Shown here: piece by piece, positions 17,716-24,757 of the stretch | Layout of the letters: each line of letters starts with the position of its first letter | Numbering within the stretch: position 1 is the first letter of the stretch | DNA from: Ichthyosporea sp. XGB-2017a | Taxonomy: Eukaryota > Opisthokonta > Ichthyosporea | NCBI GenBank assembly: GCA_002811675.1 | Contig: PDIM01010358.1 | Location: 1-24,757 of the forward strand | Length of the DNA: 24,757 bases | Direction: 5' to 3' | Program-made: the position numbers and the translations under genes | The notes under the pieces: model-generated | The model's database searches: none | What the model was told of the DNA's origin: nothing | Seen by the model: the letters and a program-made list of their open reading frames with translations, nothing else

Positions 17716-19506
17716 ATGTGTAATCTAAAAGGCGAGAAGGCTGATCAGCCTGATTTCCAGACTGAGGCGACATACGATGTTAGCCCTGAACAAGACGCTT
17801 CATCATTCGAGGTTAGTGATAAAAATACAAAGTTTTGTGTCGAATTAGAAAATGATTCAAGCGCTACAGAGACCAGCCAACCCAATATACAGGCCAATAT
17901 ATGGCCAGTATTAATGCTATTCGTGTATTTGATCACAGAACGCTCAAGTATCACTGCTTACTACACTGTCATGATTGTTTTCTTCTTGGAAATGTATGAC
18001 TGGGACTCGGTAAAGTCAAATGGCGTTGCGCAAGCTGGTCAGTTTCTTCTAAATGCTCTCACCATAACAGTGGCAGTTCTTTCTGATGCCTACTTGGGCC
18101 GTTTAAGAACACTTCGAATGGGGATCGTGTCGTATTTCATTGGATATGTTTTGACCATCTTATCTGCCTTTTCATTCACTTGGGAGACATTTCCTTACGT
18201 GGCTGGAAATGGTTCATATGCTCTGTTCTTTGCGGGAATGATATTTTTGATGACCGGAAACGCAACTAGCAAGTCATGCGTTTCCATTATGATTGCTGAC
18301 CAGTCCAAGCACTACAACGAATGTGTCACTGCCACAAAGACAGGGAAGGGAGATGAAAAAAGGAATAAGGATGCGTCAGACTCAAAGGTTGTCGAGAAAA
18401 TATTTAGATACATCAATTTTATCATTAACTTTGGCTGCATTTTCTCATTGATAATTGTCCCTTTGGTGCATAGATTTGGTGACAAGAAGGTGATTATGGG
18501 AGAACATAATACACCAGAGGAGATTGGAACATCCTACTACTACTCATTCCTGCTATGCGGGGGGATTTATTTCATTGGTGCACTTGCTTTCCTGTCGCAT
18601 TCCAAACACTATCTGTCTGATAATCCGAATAAGGAAAAAAATTCAGTTTTAATGATTCTTGGATGTATCCGCAATGGAGTCTCAAACAAACGCGAAGCTA
18701 AAAGAAATGTCCGAATTAGCGCAGTCTCACAGCACGAACATGGAAGCTCATCCGACAAAGCTTCTTGGGCTCAATTCGTCGACGATAAACATAAAACTGT
18801 AGCAAAGGACATTCAAGCCATCACGCATGTTGTTATTCTTTTCCTTGTATACTTCACCTTGTTTGCTACAGTGAATGGAGCTTACACTACAGCCCTTGTT
18901 ATTCAAACCAGTTGGATGTCTCGCCCAGATTGGTTTCCTCCCGAGTATATTATGGTCGTGGGGGCGATTGTAGCAGTCACGGTTATTCCTCTAATTGACA
19001 TTACCATGACCTTTTTCCAAACCACTAAAATCTCTGCTTTGAGGTTCAAGCTTGGTCCCCAAATGCGAATGACTATTGGGTTCGTTTGGATGGGTATTGC
19101 CTTTTTATATTTTACTGTTTTGCAATATTATGTGTACGACCACGGAGTCCCTGATAGCGAGGGAGACTTTCATAGCGATGTGTCTGTCTGGTATCAACTT
19201 TTTTTTCAGTTCCCCTTTAGTTTTGGTTTAATGTTGAACAACATGAGTAGTTTGGAATATGCATACAAAGTGGCCCCTCTTTACATGAAAGGAACTGTTA
19301 CAGGATTGCTTCAGTTAAGTTTTGCCTTGGGAGCAGTTGTAAATTTGGCGTACAGCCCTGCTGTTACAGCTTATGGATTAGTGTACATCTTAGGTTCCCT
19401 TTCTTTCCTTCTTTTTATTGCTTCGATCACACATCATATTTTCTTTCAAAAGTACGACCATATCGACAAGGAAGACGAAGAAAACAAAAACAATGAAGAA
19501 CCCTGA
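17716..19506 (+). CDS. POT/PTR2-family proton-coupled peptide (or related) transporter
   Basis: A 596-aa, roughly 12-span major-facilitator protein of the proton-dependent oligopeptide transporter family, probably in the plasma membrane. Family marks: YLITERSSITAYY in TM1 (71-83), the loop motif SDAYLGRLRTL (123-133, Asp 124 and Arg 129), GNATSKSCVSIMIADQ (181-196), and RYINFIINFG (231-240), matching the FYxxINxGSL signature. The usual ExxER of TM1 keeps the second Glu and Arg (75-76), but the first Glu is Leu 72. A Ser/Glu-rich cytosolic N-tail of about 60 residues and an acidic C-tail frame the spans. The ATG at 17716 is the first in frame. AATAAA lies at 19580-19585. The substrate could be di/tripeptides or another POT substrate. 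Confidence 0.92.
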   Translation: MCNLKGEKADQPDFQTEATYDVSPEQDASSFEVSDKNTKFCVELENDSSATETSQPNIQANIWPVLMLFVYLITERSSITAYYTVMIVFFLEMYDWDSVKSNGVAQAGQFLLNALTITVAVLSDAYLGRLRTLRMGIVSYFIGYVLTILSAFSFTWETFPYVAGNGSYALFFAGMIFLMTGNATSKSCVSIMIADQSKHYNECVTATKTGKGDEKRNKDASDSKVVEKIFRYINFIINFGCIFSLIIVPLVHRFGDKKVIMGEHNTPEEIGTSYYYSFLLCGGIYFIGALAFLSHSKHYLSDNPNKEKNSVLMILGCIRNGVSNKREAKRNVRISAVSQHEHGSSSDKASWAQFVDDKHKTVAKDIQAITHVVILFLVYFTLFATVNGAYTTALVIQTSWMSRPDWFPPEYIMVVGAIVAVTVIPLIDITMTFFQTTKISALRFKLGPQMRMTIGFVWMGIAFLYFTVLQYYVYDHGVPDSEGDFHSDVSVWYQLFFQFPFSFGLMLNNMSSLEYAYKVAPLYMKGTVTGLLQLSFALGAVVNLAYSPAVTAYGLVYILGSLSFLLFIASITHHIFFQKYDHIDKEDEENKNNEEP

Positions 19507-19782
19507 TAGTTCACTGATGCTCTTTGAACCTAAGAATATACTTCCTCACTTCCTCGGGTTCCCATTATTCAATGTCTTCAATAAAAAAGAGGTTCTTTTT
19601 TCTTTTCTCATTCCTAAGCCCTGTTACTCTTTCCATCGTTGAACGACGACTACTAATCAATCGGTGGGCACCGTTTTGTCTTGATTTTCATCTTGTTGAA
19701 CTTTTGCCAGTGCGCTTGTTGTTGCAGAGTCAGTAACTGTTTGATGGACACTGTCCAGAATTTGTTTACTTGTCTCAAACAG
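19507..19782. other. 3' flank of the POT gene before the tRNA array
   Basis: Contains AATAAA at 19580-19585 and ends in the TGTCTCAAACAG leader of the first array tRNA. No gene seen. Confidence 0.5.
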
Positions 19783-19864
19783 GTTGTCGTGGCCGAGTGG
19801 TTAAGGCGATAGACTAGAAATCTATTGGGCTCTGCCCGCGCAAGTTCGAATCCTGCCGACAACG
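19783..19864 (+). tRNA. tRNA-Ser(AGA), array unit 1
   Basis: Same 82-nt body as the lone copy, anticodon AGA, with leader TTGTCTCAAACAG and a trailer with T5 then a T6 run. Confidence 0.95.
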
Positions 19865-20061
19865 CCATCTTGGGTTTTTCTTTTTTGCCTCCGCGTTTTC
19901 TGTACCATTTGTTTCATATTTTGTTTTTAGGTATCACGTTTCGTTTCTGTCAGTCTGTTGTCGCTCTGTATGTTTTTCCCCTTTCTTTTTTGTTTTTGTT
20001 GCCTGTTTGGCTGTAAAGTATTTCTAGACTATCTTTTTCAATTTTTACTCGTCTCAGACAG

Positions 20062-20143
20062 GTTGTCGTGGCCGAGTGGTTAAGGCGATAGACTTGAAAT
20101 CTATTGGGCTCTGCCCGCGCAAGTTCGAATCCTGCCGACAACG
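20062..20143 (+). tRNA. tRNA-Ser(TGA), array unit 2
   Basis: Identical body except anticodon loop CTTGAAA, giving anticodon TGA, which reads TCA. Its leader differs too: ACTCGTCTCAGACAG. Confidence 0.95.
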
Positions 20144-20340
20144 CCATCTTGGGGCTTTCTTTTTTGCCTCCGCGTTTTCTGTACCATTTGTTTCATATTT
20201 TGTTTTTAGGTTTCACGTTTCGTTTCTGTCAGTCTGTTGTCGCTCTGTATGTTTTTCCCCTTTCTTTTTTGTTTTTGTTGCCTGTTTGGTTGTAAAGTAA
20301 TACCAGACTATCTTTTTCAGTCCATACCTGTCTCAAACAG

Positions 20341-20422
20341 GTTGTCGTGGCCGAGTGGTTAAGGCGATAGACTAGAAATCTATTGGGCTCTGCCCGCGCA
20401 AGTTCGAATCCTGCCGACAACG
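20341..20422 (+). tRNA. tRNA-Ser(AGA), array unit 3
   Basis: 82-nt AGA copy with leader CCTGTCTCAAACAG and trailer GGGGCTTTC followed by a T6 run. Confidence 0.95.
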
Positions 20423-20619
20423 CCATCTTGGGGCTTTCTTTTTTGCCTCCGCGTTTTCTGTACCATTTGTTTCATATTTTGTTTTTAGGTTTCACGTTTC
20501 GTTTCTGTCAGTCTGTTGTCGCTCTGTATGTTTTTCCCCTTTCTTTTTTGTTTTTGTTGCCTGTTTGGTTGTAAAGTATTTTCAGACTATCTTTTTCCGT
20601 CCATACCTGTCTCAAACAG

Positions 20620-20701
20620 GTTGTCGTGGCCGAGTGGTTAAGGCGATAGACTAGAAATCTATTGGGCTCTGCCCGCGCAAGTTCGAATCCTGCCGACAAC
20701 G
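20620..20701 (+). tRNA. tRNA-Ser(AGA), array unit 4
   Basis: 82-nt AGA copy with leader CCTGTCTCAAACAG and trailer GGGTTTTTC followed by a T6 run. Confidence 0.95.
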
Positions 20702-20898
20702 CCATCTTGGGTTTTTCTTTTTTGCCTCCGCGTTTTCTGTACCATTTGTTTCATATTTTGTTTTTAGGTATCACGTTTCGTTTCTGTCAGTCTGTTGTCG
20801 CTCTGTATGTTTTTCCCCTTTCTTTTTTGTTTTTGTTGCCTGTTTGGCTGTAAAGTATTTTCAGACTATCTTTTTCAGTCCATACCTGTCTCAAACAG

Positions 20899-20980
20899 GT
20901 TGTCGTGGCCGAGTGGTTAAGGCGATAGACTAGAAATCTATTGGGCTCTGCCCGCGCAAGTTCGAATCCTGCCGACAACG
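20899..20980 (+). tRNA. tRNA-Ser(AGA), array unit 5
   Basis: 82-nt AGA copy with leader CCTGTCTCAAACAG; the trailer matches that of unit 4. Confidence 0.95.
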
Positions 20981-21177
20981 CCATCTTGGGTTTTTCTTTT
21001 TTGCCTCCGCGTTTTCTGTACCATTTGTTTCATATTTTGTTTTTAGGTATCACGTTTCGTTTCTGTCAGTCTGTTGTCGCTCTGTATGTTTTTCCCCTTT
21101 CTTTTTTGTTTTTGTTGCCTGTTTGGCTGTAAAGTATTTCCAGACTATCTTTTTCAATTCTTACTCGTCTCAGACAG

Positions 21178-21259
21178 GTTGTCGTGGCCGAGTGGTTAAG
21201 GCGATAGACTTGAAATCTATTGGGCTCTGCCCGCGCAAGTTCGAATCCTGCCGACAACG
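21178..21259 (+). tRNA. tRNA-Ser(TGA), array unit 6
   Basis: Second TGA copy, again with the ACTCGTCTCAGACAG leader, exactly four units (1116 bp) after the first TGA copy. The spacer after it lacks 20 bp. Confidence 0.95.
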
Positions 21260-21436
21260 CCATCTTGGGGTTTTCTTTTTTGCCTCCGCGTTTTCTGTAC
21301 CATTTGTATCACGTTTCGTTTCTGTCAGTCTGTTGTCGCTCTGTATGTTTTTCCCCTTTCTTTTTTGTTTTTGTTGCCTGTTTGGCTGTAAAGTATTTTC
21401 AGACTATCTTTTTCCGTCCATACCTGTCTCAAACAG

Positions 21437-21518
21437 GTTGTCGTGGCCGAGTGGTTAAGGCGATAGACTAGAAATCTATTGGGCTCTGCCCGCGCAAGTT
21501 CGAATCCTGCCGACAACG
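21437..21518 (+). tRNA. tRNA-Ser(AGA), array unit 7
   Basis: 82-nt AGA copy. The spacer after it lacks the same 20 bp and reads GCCTTAGCG where the others have GCCTCCGCG. Confidence 0.95.
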
Positions 21519-21695
21519 CCATCTTGGGGTTTTCTTTTTTGCCTTAGCGTTTTCTGTACCATTTGTTTCACGTTTCGTTTCTGTCAGTCTGTTGTCGCTC
21601 TGTATGTTTTTCCCCTTTCTTTTTTGTTTTTGTTGCCTGTTTGGTTGTAAAGTATTTCCAGACTATCTTTGTCAGTCCATACCTGTCTCAAACAG

Positions 21696-21777
21696 GTTGT
21701 CGTGGCCGAGTGGTTAAGGCGATAGACTAGAAATCTATTGGGCTCTGCCCGCGCAAGTTCGAATCCTGCCGACAACG
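21696..21777 (+). tRNA. tRNA-Ser(AGA), array unit 8
   Basis: 82-nt AGA copy with leader CCTGTCTCAAACAG and a full-length spacer after it. Confidence 0.95.
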
Positions 21778-21974
21778 CCATCTTGGGGCTTTCTTTTTTG
21801 CCTCCGCGTTTTCTGTACCATTTGTTTCATATTTTGTTTTTAGGTTTCACGTTTCGTTTCTGTCAGTCTGTTGTCGCTCTGTATGTTTTTCCCCTTTCTT
21901 TTTTGTTTTTGTTGCCTGTTTGGTTGTAAAGTATTTCCAGACTATCTTTGTCAGTCCATACCTGTCTCAAACAG

Positions 21975-22056
21975 GTTGTCGTGGCCGAGTGGTTAAGGCG
22001 ATAGACTAGAAATCTATTGGGCTCTGCCCGCGCAAGTTCGAATCCTGCCGACAACG
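21975..22056 (+). tRNA. tRNA-Ser(AGA), array unit 9 (last)
   Basis: 82-nt AGA copy. The trailer begins CCATCCTGGGG (CCATCTTGGG elsewhere) and the repeat spacer ends here. About 110 bp of unrelated AT-rich sequence leads to the POT fragment. Confidence 0.95.
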
Positions 22057-22170
22057 CCATCCTGGGGTTTATTTTTTTGTTTCTGAAGAGTGAGTTTCAG
22101 CTTGTATTTTCCTTCCATTAGTTAGTTCATTATTGTGTTTTTGCTTTTCACAAAAATGTAATTAAAGATG

Positions 22171-22513
22171 TCAAGTCAAGTAGACTAACGTGAGTTTATT
22201 ATTTTGCTTTTCTTCCTCATTTTCGTCGATATGGTCGTACTTGTGAAAAACAACATGATGCGTAATTGACGCGACAAACAGAAGAAAGGCGAGGGGACCT
22301 AGGATGTAGCTTAATCCATAAGCCGTGACAGCGGGACTGTACGCGATATTTACAAGAGAGCCAAAAGCAAAACTGAGCTGAAGTAAGCCTGCTACAGTTC
22401 CTTTCGGGCACAGAGGCGCTACTTTGTATGCATATTCCAAGCTGCTCATGTTTGCCAACATCAATCCAAAACTCCATGGAAAGTGGAAGAAAAGTTGATA
22501 CCACACAGACGAG
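22171..22513 (-). pseudogene. 3' fragment of a second POT transporter gene
   Basis: About 110 codons on the minus strand match the C-terminus of the complete POT protein: WYQLFFHFPWSFGLMLANMS, MSSLEYAYKVAPL, YSPAVTAYGLSYILG and KYDHIDENEEE. The homology starts abruptly at a Ser-Val-Trp codon trio near 22510 and no upstream part is present; the adjoining DNA is a retroelement fossil. The reading frame is intact to a stop at about 22171, with an acidic tail extended by NKLTLVYLT. Differences from the complete gene are spread along the fragment, so it is an older paralog, not a fresh copy. It points toward the array from the opposite side to the complete gene. Confidence 0.88.
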
Positions 22514-23420
22514 GGTAAACTCCCATTATTGTGAAGGATCAGCGAACGGGTAGACTCTTGAGAAACAAATGTTTCAAGATCCTAGGTCGTTCTAAATTGG
22601 GGATAGAGTTTGGTGATAAAACAAACAGCATACATGCGTTTGTAATTGAAGATAGTGATGATAGGGACAGAATGGTTTTACTCGGAAGAGACTGGCTTCG
22701 AGTGAGTAATGCTCTCGAGCTGACTCCGAATAAGCTACCCTTAGTCCTTACCTTCCAGAAAGGAAAGTGGGATTCTGAGCCTTTCATTACGCGTGATAAC
22801 TCTATGTTTGAAGCTCAAGAGTACTTATGTGACGGATAGGAAGACAATTATGGATTCTATCAAAGAGGCAAGAGAGAGAAACGAAGCTATTCCGCTAGGC
22901 ACGTTTATAAAACTCAAAGAAGCCTATATAATATATTGATATTAAGGTGAATAAGGATTATAAACACAAGATACACCGTCAGTACTCACAAAACCCAAGA
23001 CTGGTTAAAAGTAGAGCCGGATACCCAAGACTGCGCACCAATGCACCTGGTATTGAATTGAAGACGAACAGTACATAAATAATGGATACGATGATGAGCG
23101 TAGCTGTCCGCCTCCATTCTGGATTGAGTTCGTAGAATTGGTTGATGTCTACAATTCGGTGCTAGACTTTGAGAAATACTTTAACCACATCCTTATGTCT
23201 AAGAGAGCCCAGAAGCTATGTTCGTTCCGATGGGGTAATGGAAAGTGGACTTGGGTAGGTGCTCCTTTTGGTTGGAAGAGCATCCCTGCTGTTGCAAGGC
23301 AATTACAAACAAGGTTTGTATGGCTGCTGAAGTTCCCGTATACAACACAAACATGCATTATACTATGTGAAGTTGAGATTGGCTTATGGTTGAGCATTAT
23401 AAGTGCTCCAGACTAGTCCA
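22514..23420 (+). mobile_element. Ty3-like LTR retroelement fossil (partial)
   Basis: Broken remnant. A first part (about 22530-22840) resembles the end of a retropepsin domain (VLLGRDWL-type motif). A second part (about 23135-23415) resembles a reverse transcriptase segment (WVGAPFGWKSIPAVARQLQ, compare PFGLxNAPxxFQ). No long terminal repeats, integrase or gag part was recognised, and it carries several breaks, so it is old. It abuts the truncated POT fragment. Family assignment rests on short motifs. Confidence 0.45.
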
Positions 23421-24100
23421 GTCTTCAAGACAATTTACGAAAAATATTAGAAGCAGCTACATAGTACGTAGCTGCTGCAAAAGATGGGGGCGTGCTAAGT
23501 ACAGTAGTTGTCTCACAGGAAAATGGCCCCCAACACCAATAACGACTCCATTGAATAATTGAAGGCTCTGGTCTTTGAATTTTTGTTGCATTGGTGGCCC
23601 TTTTCCCCTCTTTTACCTCAAAATGACCAACTTTAGACATCGACTTTCCATGTACTGTGGCAATCGAGATCTTTAGCCCTGTTTCATTTTGCCTTTTTCT
23701 GATCCTTTCCAAAATCATTGTGGCCCCATTTTTAACAACATCTTTTTGTTTTTATTTATGTAGCTCCAAAGGCTCTTCTGTTTCCGATATATTTCCCACA
23801 TGAGCACACTTCATTTACTCACGCCGGCCGATTCCACTGCAGTTTTTGATAATCATTGATCTTCATTTACTGCTCCGTGCCAATTTGGCTGTCATGGTCC
23901 AGTGTCTATCCTACCCACAACCTTATCTTGGGACCTTTTTTTTTGGATTGTTCTGTTTCTCTGTGTTTTCTATATACTACCTTTCCTTTTAAATATCATT
24001 CTTCTACGTTTCAAATGTTTACGAGGAAATTGAAATATACACTACAGGGCAAAAGTACTAACAGGTGCCTTCAATGCTTTCTCTTTTTGTTCTTTCGATT
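23421..24100. other. Unassigned AT-rich region
   Basis: No gene recognised. A 97-codon minus-strand frame (23425-23718) has no known motif. A perfect 9-bp inverted repeat with a 7-nt loop (23452-23460 and 23468-23476) lies at its left end. The region may be worn mobile-element DNA. Confidence 0.4.
23452..23476. repeat. Perfect 9-bp hairpin
   Basis: AGCAGCTAC and GTAGCTGCT flank the 7-nt ATAGTAC. It sits just beyond the retroelement fossil; no role can be assigned. Confidence 0.6.
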
Positions 24101-24297
24101 CTAGGCTCCTCTGATTGATGTGGTCGTGTGTGACTGACGAAACAAACAAAAGGCACGATTTATCGCATTTGCAAGAGCGGGATCCATGTCTGTCATTCCG
24201 AAATGAACTTTACCAGCTAGTCGACATTCCTCTTCAATCACTTGAAAAGCCATAGTCAGAAGATGTTCACTTTCGGACGACACCACGGTCATTTCTC
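24101..24297 (-). mobile_element. Probable MULE-type transposase fragment
   Basis: About 63 codons on the minus strand read AFQVIEEECRLAGKVHFGMT then DMDPALANAINRAF. This matches the MULE transposase core, where an E-rich helix is followed by TDxxxALxxAIxxxFP with the catalytic-type Asp. The expected CxxH region after NRAF is missing or shifted. No terminal inverted repeats were found within the window. It is a decayed DNA transposon remnant; a FAR1-like host gene fragment is the alternative. Confidence 0.45.
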
Positions 24298-24757
24298 ATT
24301 TCCTTCACTTTTTGTCCCTGTTGAGTAGAATTTATGGAAATTTCCACATTCTTTCATTTTCCAGTTTTTTTCTTTTGCCGTCTCAGTTGACAAAAAACAA
24401 AAAAAAAAAAAACCGCCGGGAGAAAAAATGGAAATAAAAAAAATTAAAAGAAAAATGCCAAAAACAAAAATTGCAGAAAAATTTCGCCAAAAATAATTTC
24501 CACTTTTTTTTTTGTTATAGAAATTTTGGTAACGCAAAAAATTTCACATGGCTTAAAAATATTTTTTCACTATGGAAAACTCAGTACAAATTCTTTGGAC
24601 TTTGACATAAAACCACCTCGATTTAATTTTTTTTTGTCGATAATTTTAACGGATTTTCCACTTTTTGTATTTTTTTTTGTCCATCCAAAGACCAAATTCT
24701 GAAAAATTTCCACTAAAATTTTATTTTTAAATTTCGTTTTTTTTTTTTTTTTTTTTT
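24298..24757. other. Low-complexity A/T-rich end of the window
   Basis: Long A and T runs alternate with repeated TTTCCAC-like words (for example near 24337, 24496, 24655 and 24706). No gene. It could belong to the end region of the neighbouring transposon, or simply be low-complexity DNA. Confidence 0.5.

Larger units (their letters stand above)
19783..22056 (+). repeat. Tandem array of nine tRNA-Ser units
   Basis: Nine 82-nt tRNA genes start at 19783, 20062, 20341, 20620, 20899, 21178, 21437, 21696 and 21975. The spacing is 279 bp except for two neighbouring 259-bp intervals that lack the same 20 bp. Spacers are nearly identical and come in two linked types (GTATC...GGCTG or GTTTC...GGTTG). 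Each unit carries its own leader hairpin and T-rich terminator, so each is a separate Pol III unit. Short open frames crossing tRNA and spacer on both strands recur only because the unit is repeated. Confidence 0.97.

Noticed and set aside
19783-22056. CRISPR array or satellite
   Set aside because: The conserved part is a complete 82-nt serine tRNA with terminator, and the spacers are near-identical, not unique.
19653-22060. Repeated 60-65-codon open frames crossing each tRNA on both strands
   Set aside because: They are translations of the tRNA and its spacer, and repeat only because the unit does. They have no independent start context or protein features.
23425-23718. 97-codon minus-strand frame
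   Set aside because: No recognisable motif, no promoter or poly(A) context; it lies in worn repeat-like DNA.

Overview
The window looks like a nuclear fragment of an AT-rich, intron-poor fungus, probably an early-diverging (zygomycete-grade) lineage. The evidence is an uninterrupted eukaryotic mevalonate kinase, a fungal-type cytosolic ribosomal protein L17 with a HomolD-like box upstream, a PTR2/POT transporter, eukaryotic tRNA-Ser genes with A and B boxes, AATAAA signals behind most genes and TATA boxes ahead of several. The exact lineage cannot be fixed from sequence alone.

Layout. (1) 1-3.5 kb: housekeeping. Mevalonate kinase (+) converges on RPL17 (-). RPL17 seems to have a distant promoter (HomolD box, E-box) and a roughly 0.9-kb intron in its 5' UTR. 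(2) 3.5-12.7 kb: an accessory cluster of cell-surface genes. Two large paralogs (3479-5032 and 10879-12709) and one decayed paralog (9122-10310) encode type I membrane proteins. Each has a signal peptide, an ectodomain of short SGDV-type beta repeats (DUF4097/adhesin-like), one membrane span, a CIRCCCCC palmitoylation-like cluster and a Ser/Pro/Tyr-rich tail. The 10879-12709 gene needs a frame change at a nine-base homopolymer to reach its conserved tail. Two unrelated secreted/membrane proteins of unknown function (448 and 238 aa) sit in the middle as a divergent pair with matching TATA boxes. (3) 13.3-16.6 kb: two head-to-head paralogous SAM-dependent O-methyltransferases that share a nearly identical 186-bp core, as if by gene conversion. 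One has lost the HDW(S) motif next to its catalytic histidine. (4) 16.9-22.1 kb: ten near-identical 82-nt tRNA-Ser genes. One stands alone and nine form a tandem array with 279/259-bp spacing. Eight have anticodon AGA and two have TGA, and all carry the same A.C mismatch in the T stem. A complete POT transporter gene lies between the lone tRNA and the array, and an inverted 3' fragment of a second POT gene lies on the far side. (5) 22.5-24.8 kb: decayed mobile DNA, namely a Ty3-like retroelement fossil, a probable MULE transposase fragment and low-complexity AT-rich sequence.

The window mixes conserved housekeeping genes with fast-changing surface genes, duplicated enzymes and a recently amplified tRNA array. 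No CRISPR, rRNA or known defence system was seen. The most unusual parts are the surface-protein cluster with its homopolymer-dependent tail, and the tRNA-Ser array with an isoacceptor switch and a shared T-stem mismatch.
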